Assembly: GCF_904426505.1 (NCBI RefSeq)
Contig: NZ_CAJGBN010000018.1
Location: forward strand, 1 to 45,697
Direction: 5' to 3'
Source: Rubrivivax sp. A210
GTDB lineage: Bacteria > Pseudomonadota > Gammaproteobacteria > Burkholderiales > Burkholderiaceae_C
DNA: 45,697 bases
Positions 23,810 to 32,164 of this stretch are shown here, piece by piece. The first letter of the stretch is position 1. The number at the start of each line of letters is the position of its first letter. Below the pieces are notes generated by a model. The model did not search any database. It saw nothing but the letters and a program-made list of their open reading frames with translations, and had not been told where the DNA came from. The position numbers were made by a program, and so were the translations under genes.

Positions 23810-25462
23810 TCAAGTGTCGGGTTTGAGCGGAGGCTGGGGCGCGCGCGCTGCCCAGGCATCGCCCGGCCGCACCACCTGAGCTTCGGCCGGGTCGCTGCGG
23901 TAATGTGGCGACATGATCTGCACGCCGTTCTCATTGAACACGTCCAGCACGTTGCCGTGCAGCGCGCTCATGGCTGCAGCCCGGCGCTGGGCTGCAGCCT
24001 GCGTGCTCTGCGCACACAGCCGGTACTCGACGTAGAAATCCGACAGCGCCGTCTGCACCACGGAGGGCGGCGGCTCCAGCGCCACACCGGGGGTGCGGCG
24101 CGCCGCTTCCAGCAGCATGGCGTGCACCTGGCGCCACGGGGTGCTGTAGCCGATGGTGACGGCCGTGTGCAGCACGAAGCGCCCGCCCTGCACCAGGCGC
24201 GAGAAGTTGCGCACCGGCTGGCTGAAGATCACGGTGTTGGGCAGGCTGACCTCTTCGCCCATGCCGGTGTGGATGCGGGTGGCGAACAGGCCCAGTTCGA
24301 CGACGGTGCCTTCGGTCTCGCCGATCTTCACGTACTCGCCCACGCGCAGCGAACGCGAGTACATGAGCGACAAGCCCGACATCGCCTGCCCCACCACGCC
24401 GGAAGCCCCCAGCGACAGCATCAGGCCGGCGAGCACGCTCACGCCCTTGAACGCGTCGCTGCCCGAGCCGGGCAGGTAGGGGTAGGCCATGGCCAGCGCA
24501 AAGAGCCATATCACCACGTTGACCAGGCGGCGGGTGGGCATGGCGGTGTCTGCGTCCAGCCAGCCCAGGTGGGCTTCGCCTTTCGCCACCCGTTCGAGGA
24601 ACGCGGCGGTGGCCCGCGTGGCCAAGCGCGCCAGCACGAAGATGAGCACGGCGACCGTCAGGCCCGGAATGGCGCCGGCGATGGCAGCGAAGAAGCTGTC
24701 GGCCACCTCCAGCAGCCAGGTCGTCGAGCGTTCACCCCAGGGGCGGGTGTAGGCGAATTGGCGCAGCACGAAGGTCAGCCAAAGTTCGGCCAGCAGCAGG
24801 CCCAGCGCCCAGGCCAGCGCCGCCGTGGCCCAGCGCAGGCCAGAGCGGGCGTGCTGCAGGTAGGGCGCCCACATGCCCTGCACCGCCCCCAGCAGTTTCG
24901 CGCGCACCCATCGCTGGCCCCGCAGCAGCAGCCAGAGAAGGGCCCAGGCCACGGCGGTGGCGGCCAGCGCATAAGCCAGGCCGATGCCGAACTTGCGCGG
25001 GTCGCGCATCTCGTGGTGCTCGGCCACGGCGAGCTGCAGGCGCTGCTGCACCTGGTGGGCCACGGCCGACAAGGCGCCGGTGCCGCGGGCGGCGGCCACG
25101 TCGCTCGTCGTGATGAAGAAGACCGGCCGGCCGTCGATGTCGAAGCGCACCGCGTTGCCCGCGTCCACGCGGGTGACCACCCCGGGGCCGCCAGCCGCCA
25201 GCGCTTCGGCCATGGCCTGCTGCGCCAGCGCCGCCCTCTCCGTGGCGGTGCCGGCCAATTCGTCCGAACGGAATGCCGTCACCGGGCGGTGGTTCAGGTA
25301 AGCCTGTACCGCGGGCGCGCTGGTACTGTCAGCAGTGCTCGCCCCAACAGCCTTTGGCTGGCCCAGCGCAGGCCAGGCGGCCGCCAACAAGAACAACAAG
25401 GTCAGAACGCGCAGCGCGCACGATGCCGCCGTGCAGCGACAAAGCTCGGTCAAGCCCTTCAT
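23810..25462 (-). CDS. Mechanosensitive ion channel of the MscS family
   Basis: About 550 residues. A signal-like N-terminus (RVLTLLFLLAAAWPALGQ) is followed by a periplasmic domain of about 150 residues, several membrane helices, then the conserved pore and MscS fold: VSVLAGLMLSLGASGVVGQA, RSLRVGEYVKIGETEGTVVE, LGLFATRIHTGMGEEVSLPN and a C-terminal domain. It should open under membrane tension to release solutes on osmotic downshock. The large periplasmic part puts it with the YbdG/MscM-like extended members rather than with short MscS. Start ATG 25462 is the first with a signal peptide behind it; its ribosome site is weak. Confidence 0.9.
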   Translation of the reverse strand: MKGLTELCRCTAASCALRVLTLLFLLAAAWPALGQPKAVGASTADSTSAPAVQAYLNHRPVTAFRSDELAGTATERAALAQQAMAEALAAGGPGVVTRVDAGNAVRFDIDGRPVFFITTSDVAAARGTGALSAVAHQVQQRLQLAVAEHHEMRDPRKFGIGLAYALAATAVAWALLWLLLRGQRWVRAKLLGAVQGMWAPYLQHARSGLRWATAALAWALGLLLAELWLTFVLRQFAYTRPWGERSTTWLLEVADSFFAAIAGAIPGLTVAVLIFVLARLATRATAAFLERVAKGEAHLGWLDADTAMPTRRLVNVVIWLFALAMAYPYLPGSGSDAFKGVSVLAGLMLSLGASGVVGQAMSGLSLMYSRSLRVGEYVKIGETEGTVVELGLFATRIHTGMGEEVSLPNTVIFSQPVRNFSRLVQGGRFVLHTAVTIGYSTPWRQVHAMLLEAARRTPGVALEPPPSVVQTALSDFYVEYRLCAQSTQAAAQRRAAAMSALHGNVLDVFNENGVQIMSPHYRSDPAEAQVVRPGDAWAARAPQPPLKPDT

Positions 25463-25590
25463 TCGATTCGTTCGCAAGGTGCCTACCCTTCGTTGACCTT
25501 GTGCAAGCTTACCCAGGCCGCTGCACGGTTCACGCCACGGAGTGGCCATGACAGACTGCCAGCCACGCCATTTTGACAAAGGGGGTCCAC

Positions 25591-26448
25591 TTGAAGCGTC
25601 GTCATTTCATCACCATGGCTTCTGCGGGCGTGCTGCTGACCGGCTGCGCCCACACTCGGCGCAGCACCGCGCTGGATCCTGAGCGGGCTCGCCCAGGCAT
25701 TCGACTGCAGCGCAGCCTGCCCGCCGTGCTGCCCGGCGGGGCCCAGGTGCTGCCCCAGGAACAACTGGTGTTGCTGCCCGGCGAATCAGCCGCCGGTATG
25801 CTGGTGCCCGTGCCTTTCCTGGCCGGCGCCATCGCTGGTGCGATGGACCGCAGCGAAGCCGCCTCCGAGGCCGCCCAACTCGTCAGCATCGACCCCTACG
25901 CGCTGGCGCAGCAGGCCTGGCAGGGTTCGGCGCTGCTCAGCGAAGCGGCCGATGCCCTTCTGCTGCAGCCTTTCGCTTTTCTGCAGGCCTGCGTGGACGA
26001 CCGTTACCGCATCGCGCTGGTTCATCAGCTCAGCCGGGGCGACTGGACGGGCCGCTACACCGTGCACCTGCGCAGCAGCTACGACAGTGCAAGCTTCCAT
26101 CGCGTCACGCCCGAGCTGCTGCAGACCTTGCTGACCGAGATGCGTGAAGGCTCGGCAGTGTTGCGCGGCCTTGTCGAACGCGCGGCGCGCGGCGACCTGC
26201 GCGGCAACACCACGAGGGTGGATGTAGGCAGCCTCCACCTCGTGGGCAACCGTGCAGCCGGCCTGGTGGCGCCCACGTTGTTGCTGGCGCGCGGTGCCGA
26301 GCTGATCGAGGAGGACGCCGAAAAGGTGCTGGTGCGCATCGATGGCGATCCCTCACAGCCAGCCTCGGCCGGCGGCCTGTTTTTCGGCGTGCACCGCCTG
26401 CGCAAGGACCAGTTGCACACCTTCCGCCCCGCCCAGAGCACCTCGTGA
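25591..26448 (+). CDS. Lipoprotein of unknown function with twin-arginine-like signal
   Basis: About 285 residues. AAAGGGGGT stands 6 bases before TTG 25591, which makes TTG the probable start: (L)KRRHFITMASAGVLLTGCAH. The RR motif with lipobox LTGC suggests a lipoprotein, possibly exported by the Tat route. The mature part has VLPQEQLVLLPGESAAGMLV, a glycine/alanine-rich FLAGAIAGAMD patch and VSIDPYALAQQAWQGSAL, and ends FGVHRLRKDQLHTFRP. I recognise no family. It is divergent from the MscS gene, with 128 bases between, and its stop overlaps the next small gene in a GTGA junction. Confidence 0.78.
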   Translation: MKRRHFITMASAGVLLTGCAHTRRSTALDPERARPGIRLQRSLPAVLPGGAQVLPQEQLVLLPGESAAGMLVPVPFLAGAIAGAMDRSEAASEAAQLVSIDPYALAQQAWQGSALLSEAADALLLQPFAFLQACVDDRYRIALVHQLSRGDWTGRYTVHLRSSYDSASFHRVTPELLQTLLTEMREGSAVLRGLVERAARGDLRGNTTRVDVGSLHLVGNRAAGLVAPTLLLARGAELIEEDAEKVLVRIDGDPSQPASAGGLFFGVHRLRKDQLHTFRPAQSTS

Positions 26449-26660
26449 CGTGCATCGAGTGGCCCCTGGATCGCCGGGCGCTTGTCTGGGCCGTGCTGGC
26501 CTTGGCCTTCGGACTGCTGACCTGGGGCGAGCTTCGTGCCACCCACCTTCACACCAGCCCCGCATTCATCGTCGGCTACTTTTGGATCGAACTGCAGGTC
26601 ACGGCCGTGCTGCTTGTGGCTACTGGCCACGAACGGCGGCTTCGTAGATGCGGAACGTGA
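26445..26660 (+). CDS. Small membrane protein, C-terminus running into repeat DNA
   Basis: A 71-residue frame starting at GTG 26445, coupled to the lipoprotein stop by a GTGA overlap. Two hydrophobic segments are clear: ALVWAVLALAFGLLTWGELR and AFIVGYFWIELQVTAVLLVA. The last dozen residues (TGHERRLRRCGT) are encoded by the composite repeat that begins near 26615. The original C-terminus was therefore probably replaced or shortened when repeat DNA arrived. No family recognised. Confidence 0.55.
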   Translation: MTCIEWPLDRRALVWAVLALAFGLLTWGELRATHLHTSPAFIVGYFWIELQVTAVLLVATGHERRLRRCGT

Positions 26661-26815
26661 AAGATCCGGACCGGTCATCCGGCAGCTTCGGAGTGCGTCG
26701 ATGGGCTGGTATGGGTCGGCCGGCGACAGCAGGGTGAGCGATCTCACCGCCGGAAAGCTGACCCCCAAGTTGAGGTGCCGGACAGCCGACGTCCGCGGTC
26801 GGCAGTGGTCGACCC
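26615..26815 (-). repeat. Dispersed composite repeat, copy D
   Basis: Read on the minus strand it matches 11540-11695 along CTCAACTTGGGGGTCAGCTT and 10296-10360 along ATCTACGAAGC-GCCGTTCGTGGCC, so it spans the junction between segments seen in the other copies. It overlaps the end of the small membrane gene. Confidence 0.7.
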
Positions 26816-26855
26816 ATTGGCGACGACCACCCGCGCGGTAAGCTGACGCTCGCTA

Positions 26856-26873
26856 CACCCCTGCGCAGGGGTG
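26856..26873. repeat. Perfect 18-base palindrome
   Basis: CACCCCTGCGCAGGGGTG is a loopless perfect palindrome in the 110 bases between repeat copy D and the end of the ZIP gene. It could act as a terminator stem for either converging unit or as a protein site. No T-run follows. Confidence 0.4.
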
Positions 26874-26928
26874 CCGGTAGCCCGGACCGGACGAAGCCGC
26901 CCAGAAAGGCACCGTCGGTTATGCGCCG

Positions 26929-27717
26929 CTAGCCAAGCAGTTCATGCACGTGGTGCGAGAGGTGGATCAGCAGCAGGCCCGCTGAAAAGGGCAACGCACG
27001 CTCGACCGCAAGGCGCTGCCGCCACGCAGCGCCGAACAGGCTCGGCGAATGAGCGAGCGCAACGTAGAACATGGCCGCCGCCGCCACCGCCAGCGCGACA
27101 GGCATCAGCAGCGACACCGCAGGGGCCCACCACCACACGAGCGCGCCGCCGACCAAGGTGCCGGTTCCGGTGCCCAAAGTGATCAGCAACGCGCGCAGCG
27201 GATGGTGACCCGCCCGCACAAGCAGCGTCACGACGGCGATGCGGCGCGGCACCTCGTGGATCGCCACCGCCATCGTGGCGACGCTGCCGGGCACCACCCC
27301 CAACGCCAGCGCGCCACCAATGACGGCGCCGTCGACGACGCTGTGCACAAAGTCACCGACCCAGAGCAGCACACCGCGCCGTGCCGGCGCCACCGGCGCA
27401 TCTTGCGCAGCATGGCCGGCCGAGCCTGACCTGCCGGCGTGTGGATGCCCAACGCAGGGGCAGACGCGGTCGAGCCACCAGCTGCCCAGCAGGGCGACGG
27501 CGAACAACGCTGTGAGCGTGACGAAGCTGCCCGTCGCTTCCCACAGGTGCGGCAGCAGGTCCAGGAGCACAGTGCCGACGAGCACGCCCATCGCGAAGCT
27601 GAGCAGGCGTGGGCCGGTCGGCTGCGCTCGCGGCCGCAACAGCACGAAGGCGGCGGCGCCGAGACCGGCAGCGTTGGCCAGCAAACAGGCGGTGAGTACG
27701 ACATCGATGCCAGTCAT
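26929..27717 (-). CDS. ZIP-family metal transporter
   Basis: A 262-residue membrane protein with about eight helices. The metal path motifs are FVHSVVDGAVIGGALALGV (HSxxDG in helix 4) and VAIHEVPRR (HE in helix 5), with a histidine/glycine-rich loop (CVGHPHAGRSGSAGHAA) between helices 3 and 4. ZIP proteins bring zinc, iron or other divalent metals into the cytoplasm. ATG 27717 follows a strong GGAGGAGGGA. The region upstream contains GGTGAG/CTCACC inverted repeats also found before the fmd genes, hinting that it serves the metal demand of the amide locus. Confidence 0.87.
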   Translation of the reverse strand: MTGIDVVLTACLLANAAGLGAAAFVLLRPRAQPTGPRLLSFAMGVLVGTVLLDLLPHLWEATGSFVTLTALFAVALLGSWWLDRVCPCVGHPHAGRSGSAGHAAQDAPVAPARRGVLLWVGDFVHSVVDGAVIGGALALGVVPGSVATMAVAIHEVPRRIAVVTLLVRAGHHPLRALLITLGTGTGTLVGGALVWWWAPAVSLLMPVALAVAAAAMFYVALAHSPSLFGAAWRQRLAVERALPFSAGLLLIHLSHHVHELLG

Positions 27718-27908
27718 GGCGGGTTCCCTCCTCCAGGAGCCGTCACGGACGTTTGCCGTGGGTGCGGCGGCCGCGCTGCCGACCCAGGATGGCCGACCGC
27801 CGTGGCGGCAACGGCATGTCGGATCGTAGGCAGCGCGCAGCGGGGGCGAATCCCCTCGTACGGGCACGCCAGCTCACCGGCGCGCAGCAGGCAGGGGGCA
27901 GAGTGCCG

Positions 27909-27983
27909 GGTGAGCCGCACTCACCTTCTCGGGTCATGGTGCCTCACCCATCCGGGCGAGAACCGCTTCACCCGCAACGGTGA
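27909..27983. promoter_or_regulatory. Cluster of GGTGAG/CTCACC inverted repeats upstream of ZIP gene
   Basis: Three imperfectly spaced inverted repeats: GGTGAG-N5-CTCACC at 27909-27925, CTCACCCATCCGGGCGAG at 27944-27960, and TCACC-N6-GGTGA at 27968-27983. They lie 190-270 bases upstream of the ZIP start and just past the LuxR-type gene stop. A similar cluster occurs at 36205-36242, including the shared string CCTCACCCAT. Protein unknown. Confidence 0.55.
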
Positions 27984-28013
27984 GATCGTCGAGCCGCCAC
28001 TTTCGCGCCGCCG

Positions 28014-29165
28014 CTACGGCAGCGTCGGGCACACGCGCGCGTGCAGATGAACGAGCTCCATCTGCCCGTGGGTGTCGGTCTTCTGGAAGATCTGCTTCAG
28101 ATGGCTGCGCACCGTGTTTTCCGACAGGTTCAGCGACTGCGCGATCGTCGACAGAGATTGGCCCGCGAAGACGAGCGCGCTCACCTTCGACTGCGCCGCC
28201 GTGAGCTCATACTGGCGCGCGAACACGCAGGTCGCCGGGTTGTGGCCCGAGTGGCTGCCGCGCACTGCCAGCATCACCAGGCCACGGCTTGCTCCGACCT
28301 GCCGGCAGAAGGCCTGGCCGGCAGCCCGGACCACCACCACCACCGGCGGTTGCGGTGGCGCGTTCGCCAGCGTCAAAACCTCTGGTACGACGCAATCTTT
28401 CGAGGTGTCGTCGCGCGCCACGCGGGCGATCGTTTCGCTGAGCAGCCGCCGTTCGCCCGGACTGGCCGCCACCAGGCGCGCACCGTCAAGCTGCAGGCCC
28501 TGGTGGCGCTCCAGCAGCAGCCGCGCCGCCGGATTGCTGTAGATCGGCTCGCCGTCGGCGGTGACGAGGATGGTCGGGTTCGCGTCATGGTCGGACAGAC
28601 CCAGCAGAGCCTGCGCCAGGTCGTGCGCCTCCTGCCACCGCCACTGGCTCTGCAGCGACAACGTGACGTGGTCGAGCAGGCCCACCAACTCGGCCTTTTC
28701 GCGTGCGTCGAACGGCGCCTGCGTTTCGGCGCGGTACGCGGCGAGCACGTGTGCACAGTGCGGGCGCCGGTCCACCACGCCGCACAGCAGATGCAGCAGG
28801 CCGCGCGGCTGCAGGAACCCACGATAGAAGTCGGTGCGGCGCAGATCGGCATGGCTGATCAGTTCGTCACCGGTCATCACGCGGCTCGGCACGTAGTCCT
28901 CGCTGGACAGGAACCAGGGGTTGCGCGCCGAGAACTCGGCCATGCCGCCGCTGAATGCACGGTTGCCGGGCGATTCGAACATCAATGAATCGGCGCCGGT
29001 GACGAACTCGTGCCGGCCGAGCGTGACAACGCGAGCGTCCAGATGCGCACGCATGCGCTCCAAGACCTCTGGCCAATCGCCCACGTTCACGGCCGCAGCA
29101 TGGATGGCACGCACCAGCGACGCCGTCGCAGGCATGCCTTCGGAACCGGTGTTCAACCTCGCCAT
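28014..29165 (-). CDS. LuxR-type transcriptional regulator
   Basis: About 383 residues. The C-terminal helix-turn-helix is clear: YELTAAQSKVSALVFAGQSL, STIAQSLNLSENTVRSHLKQ, then IFQKTDTHGQMELV. The N-terminal 300 residues contain a PAS-like segment (NPTILVTADGEPIYSNPAAR, then LLLERHQGLQLDGARL) and no receiver domain, so it is probably ligand-sensing rather than phosphorylated. It is divergent from the permease-kinase gene, and the 254-base gap holds a perfect inverted repeat at 29294-29310. ATG 29165 begins MARLNTGSEG; its ribosome site is weak. It may be the local regulator of the amide genes. Confidence 0.88.
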   Translation of the reverse strand: MARLNTGSEGMPATASLVRAIHAAAVNVGDWPEVLERMRAHLDARVVTLGRHEFVTGADSLMFESPGNRAFSGGMAEFSARNPWFLSSEDYVPSRVMTGDELISHADLRRTDFYRGFLQPRGLLHLLCGVVDRRPHCAHVLAAYRAETQAPFDAREKAELVGLLDHVTLSLQSQWRWQEAHDLAQALLGLSDHDANPTILVTADGEPIYSNPAARLLLERHQGLQLDGARLVAASPGERRLLSETIARVARDDTSKDCVVPEVLTLANAPPQPPVVVVVRAAGQAFCRQVGASRGLVMLAVRGSHSGHNPATCVFARQYELTAAQSKVSALVFAGQSLSTIAQSLNLSENTVRSHLKQIFQKTDTHGQMELVHLHARVCPTLP

Positions 29166-29293
29166 GGATTTTGCTTCGCTCGTGTCCCGAGCCCGCGTCG
29201 GCCGCCGCCTGAGCGGCGCGGGCAGATCCGGCGTCCCAGACACTGCGTCAGCGCCTGAGGAATCCTGCGAATTCTCACTGTCGCCGACGGCCT

Positions 29294-29310
29294 GTCAATT
29301 GGCGATTGAC
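29294..29310. promoter_or_regulatory. Putative operator GTCAAT-N5-ATTGAC
   Basis: A perfect 6+6 inverted repeat with 5-base spacer between the divergent LuxR-type and permease-kinase genes, 126 bases before the latter. The shape suits a dimeric regulator; no other copy was noticed in the window. Confidence 0.45.
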
Positions 29311-29419
29311 CACCCCAGGCCCCGGCCGCCATGCGGTCAAACAGGGGGACATCCGGCGCGCCGGTTGGGATACGCTTGCCAATTCCGGTAAATGCACGTC
29401 GACAGGAGTGGCGCGGGCA

Positions 29420-32164
29420 ATGCTGCGAGTCAAGCGCGAGTACCAGTCGTGGGTTGCCAAGGAGTCGCTCGAAGACTATGCGCTGCGCTACGCCGCAAGC
29501 TCGTACCGGCGCTGGTCACCCGCCACCGTGGCCAATACCGCCATCGGGGGCATCTCGTTCTTGGCGCTGGAGGCCATCGGCGCCAGCATCACGCTGAGCT
29601 ACGGCTTCCAGAACGCGATGCTGGCGATCGTCGTCGTCTCGATCGTCATCTTCGTCGTTAGCTTTCCGATCGCGTATTGGTGCAGCGTTGCCAACGTCGA
29701 CATCGACCTGCTGACTCGCGGTGCGGGCTTCGGCTACATCGGCTCGACGATCACATCGCTGATCTACGCGACCTTCACATTCATATTCTTCGCCATCGAG
29801 ACGGCGATTTGGGCGCAGGCGCTGCAACTCGCATTCGGCCTCAGCCTGCCAGTGGGCTACCTGCTGTGTTCGCTCGTCATCATCCCGTTGGTGTTCTTCG
29901 GCGTCACCTCGATCAACAAGCTGCAGGCATGGACGCAGCCGATCTGGGTGGTGATGCTGGTCGCACCTTTCGGCTTCATCCTCGTCAAGGACCCTGCGCT
30001 GCTGACGGCCTGGACGGCCTATGCCGGGCTCGACGGCAACAGCGGCGGCATCAATCTGCTGATGGTCGGCGCCGCATCGGGCGTGCTCTTCTCGCTGGTG
30101 GCGCAGATCGGCGAGCAGGCCGACTACCTGCGCTTCCTGCCCGACCGCACCACCACCAATCGCCGCGCCTGGTGGACGGCAATGCTCACGGCAGGACCGG
30201 GCTGGATCGTCATTGGGGCGCTGAAGGTGGCCGCGGGCAGCCTGCTGGCTGTCCTGGCTCTTCGCATGGGCAGCAGCGCGGCGCAGGCCGTCGAGCCGGT
30301 GCACATGTTCGTGCATGCCTACCAGCAGGTGGTGGGCGACCCGGTGCTGGCCGTCGCGCTGGCGGCCATTTTTGTCACGGTGTCGCAGGTCAAGATCAAC
30401 GTGACGAACGCCTACAGCGGCTCGCTTGCTTGGTCGAACTGCTTCGTCCGTCTGGCGCACTACCATCCTGGACGCGTCGTCTGGCTGGTGTTCAACGTGG
30501 TCATCGCGCTTCTGCTGTCGCTGATGGGCATCTTCGAGACGCTCGAGGCAGTCCTCTCGGTGTACTCCTCGGTGGCGATCGCTTGGATCGGTGCCCTCGT
30601 CGCCGACCTCGTCGTGCTCAAGCGAACCGGTATAAGCCCGCGATACATCGAATTCAAGCGCGGCCATCTCTACAACTTCAACCCGGTTGGCTGCGGTGGC
30701 ACAGTGATTGCCGCAGTGGTCGCGCTGCTGGCCTACGCCGGCGTCTTCGGCGCCGCAGGCCGCGCGTTCTTCGGTTTCATTGCCCTCGGCGTGTCGTTCG
30801 TTTCTGCCATCGCGATCGCTTACGCGACGCGCGGGCGCTACTACATCGCTCGGCGCGACGAGCACTATCGCGACCGACCGGTACCGTCGCTCGTCGAGTG
30901 CTGCATCTGCGAACGCGAGTACGAGGCGCCCGACATGACGCACTGCCCGTTCTACAGCGGGCCGCTTTGCTCGCTGTGCTGCGGGCTGGAGTTGCACTGC
31001 CACGACTACTGCAAGCAGCCGGCGTCGACAGGGGCGGCCAGCGCTGCGGCCGCCGATGGCGTCTTGCGCTTCCAGCCGCACGTGCTGCGCCGCCTTGGCC
31101 GCTTCCTGGGCCTGCTCAGCGTCACCGCGGCCCTGCTCGGCGCCGCGTTCCTGCTGACCTATCGCTTCATGGACCTGCACGACGTGACGAATCGCGCGAG
31201 CCTGGTGCACGTGATGACGCGCCTGTACGTCGCGACGCTGGTCGTCGCGTCGCTCGGCATCTGGTGGATCGTGCTGTCGCACGAGAGCCAGGAGCAGTCC
31301 AAACGTGAGTTGCTCGAATCGATGCAGCATCTGGAACGCACGCGCGCCAGCCTGGTCGAGACCGAGAAGCTCGCGTCGCTGGGCGGCCTGGTCGCAGGCG
31401 TCGCGCACGAGCTCAACACGCCGGTCGGCATCTCGGTCAGCACCGCGTCGTACCTGAGCGACCGAACCGCGGCAGCTCAATCACTTCAAAAGGCAGGCCG
31501 CTTCGATGCGCCGGCGTTGGAGACCTACCTGCGCGATGCCGCCGAATCGGCGCGCCTGCTGCTCTCCAACGCGACGCGCGTGGCGCAGCTGGTGCTGAAC
31601 TTCAAGCAGCTGGCGGTGGACCGTATCAGCGAAGCGCGACGCCGCTTCGACCTGCGCGCGCTGGTCGAGGACACGCTGCGCGATCTTCGGCCGCGCCTGG
31701 AGGAGGCGGGCGCCGAAGTGCGCATCGACATCGCGCCGGGCATCGAGCTGGAGAGCTACCCGGTCGCGCTGGCGCAGGTGGTGACGAATCTGGCCATCAA
31801 TTCGACGCAACACGCGTTCGATGCCGAGCGCCCGGGCGGCTGCATCACCGTGCATGCGCACGTCGGTGACGACGACGAGGTGCGGTTGGAACTCATCGAC
31901 GACGGCCGTGGCATAGAACCCGCACTGCAGGCGCGCGTCTTCGAGCCCTTCTTCACGACGCGTCGTGGGGCGGGCGGCAGCGGCCTGGGCCTGTACATCG
32001 TCAACCAGATCGTGACGCGGCAGCTCGGTGGCACCATCGCGCTGGAGAGCGAACCCGGACGCGGCGTGCGCTTCGTCGCCTACTTTCCCCGCGTCGCCCG
32101 GCGATCGGCGAACGTCAGGCGCATGCTCGGGGCGTTGCCCAGGACCCAATCCGATGAACACTGA
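29420..32164 (+). CDS. NCS1 permease-Cys-cluster-histidine kinase fusion
   Basis: About 914 residues. Positions of about 30-480 form a cytosine/purine-permease (NCS1) domain with about 12 helices (SPATVANTAIGGISFLALEA, NVTNAYSGSLAWSNCFVRLA). A cysteine/histidine cluster of about 45 residues follows (CCICEREYEAPDMTHCPFY, LCSLCCGLELHCHDYCK), probably metal-binding. Then come two membrane helices and a kinase core: H-box ASLGGLVAGVAHELNTPVGI, N-box NLAINSTQHAF, DDGRGIEP and GGSGLGLYIVNQI. It probably senses amides or nitrogenous bases by transport or binding and signals to the response regulator overlapping its 3' end. Start ATG 29420; AGGAG lies about 12 bases upstream. Confidence 0.9.
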   Translation: MLRVKREYQSWVAKESLEDYALRYAASSYRRWSPATVANTAIGGISFLALEAIGASITLSYGFQNAMLAIVVVSIVIFVVSFPIAYWCSVANVDIDLLTRGAGFGYIGSTITSLIYATFTFIFFAIETAIWAQALQLAFGLSLPVGYLLCSLVIIPLVFFGVTSINKLQAWTQPIWVVMLVAPFGFILVKDPALLTAWTAYAGLDGNSGGINLLMVGAASGVLFSLVAQIGEQADYLRFLPDRTTTNRRAWWTAMLTAGPGWIVIGALKVAAGSLLAVLALRMGSSAAQAVEPVHMFVHAYQQVVGDPVLAVALAAIFVTVSQVKINVTNAYSGSLAWSNCFVRLAHYHPGRVVWLVFNVVIALLLSLMGIFETLEAVLSVYSSVAIAWIGALVADLVVLKRTGISPRYIEFKRGHLYNFNPVGCGGTVIAAVVALLAYAGVFGAAGRAFFGFIALGVSFVSAIAIAYATRGRYYIARRDEHYRDRPVPSLVECCICEREYEAPDMTHCPFYSGPLCSLCCGLELHCHDYCKQPASTGAASAAAADGVLRFQPHVLRRLGRFLGLLSVTAALLGAAFLLTYRFMDLHDVTNRASLVHVMTRLYVATLVVASLGIWWIVLSHESQEQSKRELLESMQHLERTRASLVETEKLASLGGLVAGVAHELNTPVGISVSTASYLSDRTAAAQSLQKAGRFDAPALETYLRDAAESARLLLSNATRVAQLVLNFKQLAVDRISEARRRFDLRALVEDTLRDLRPRLEEAGAEVRIDIAPGIELESYPVALAQVVTNLAINSTQHAFDAERPGGCITVHAHVGDDDEVRLELIDDGRGIEPALQARVFEPFFTTRRGAGGSGLGLYIVNQIVTRQLGGTIALESEPGRGVRFVAYFPRVARRSANVRRMLGALPRTQSDEH

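Noticed and set aside
27896..27990. GGTGAG/CTCACC repeats as a CRISPR-like array
   Set aside because: Repeats are short, alternate in orientation and lack equal-sized spacers; an operator cluster explains them better.
29516..31480. Minus-strand open frame of 654 codons opposite the permease-kinase
   Set aside because: Low-complexity R/D/H/Q composition and complete overlap with recognised permease and kinase domains.
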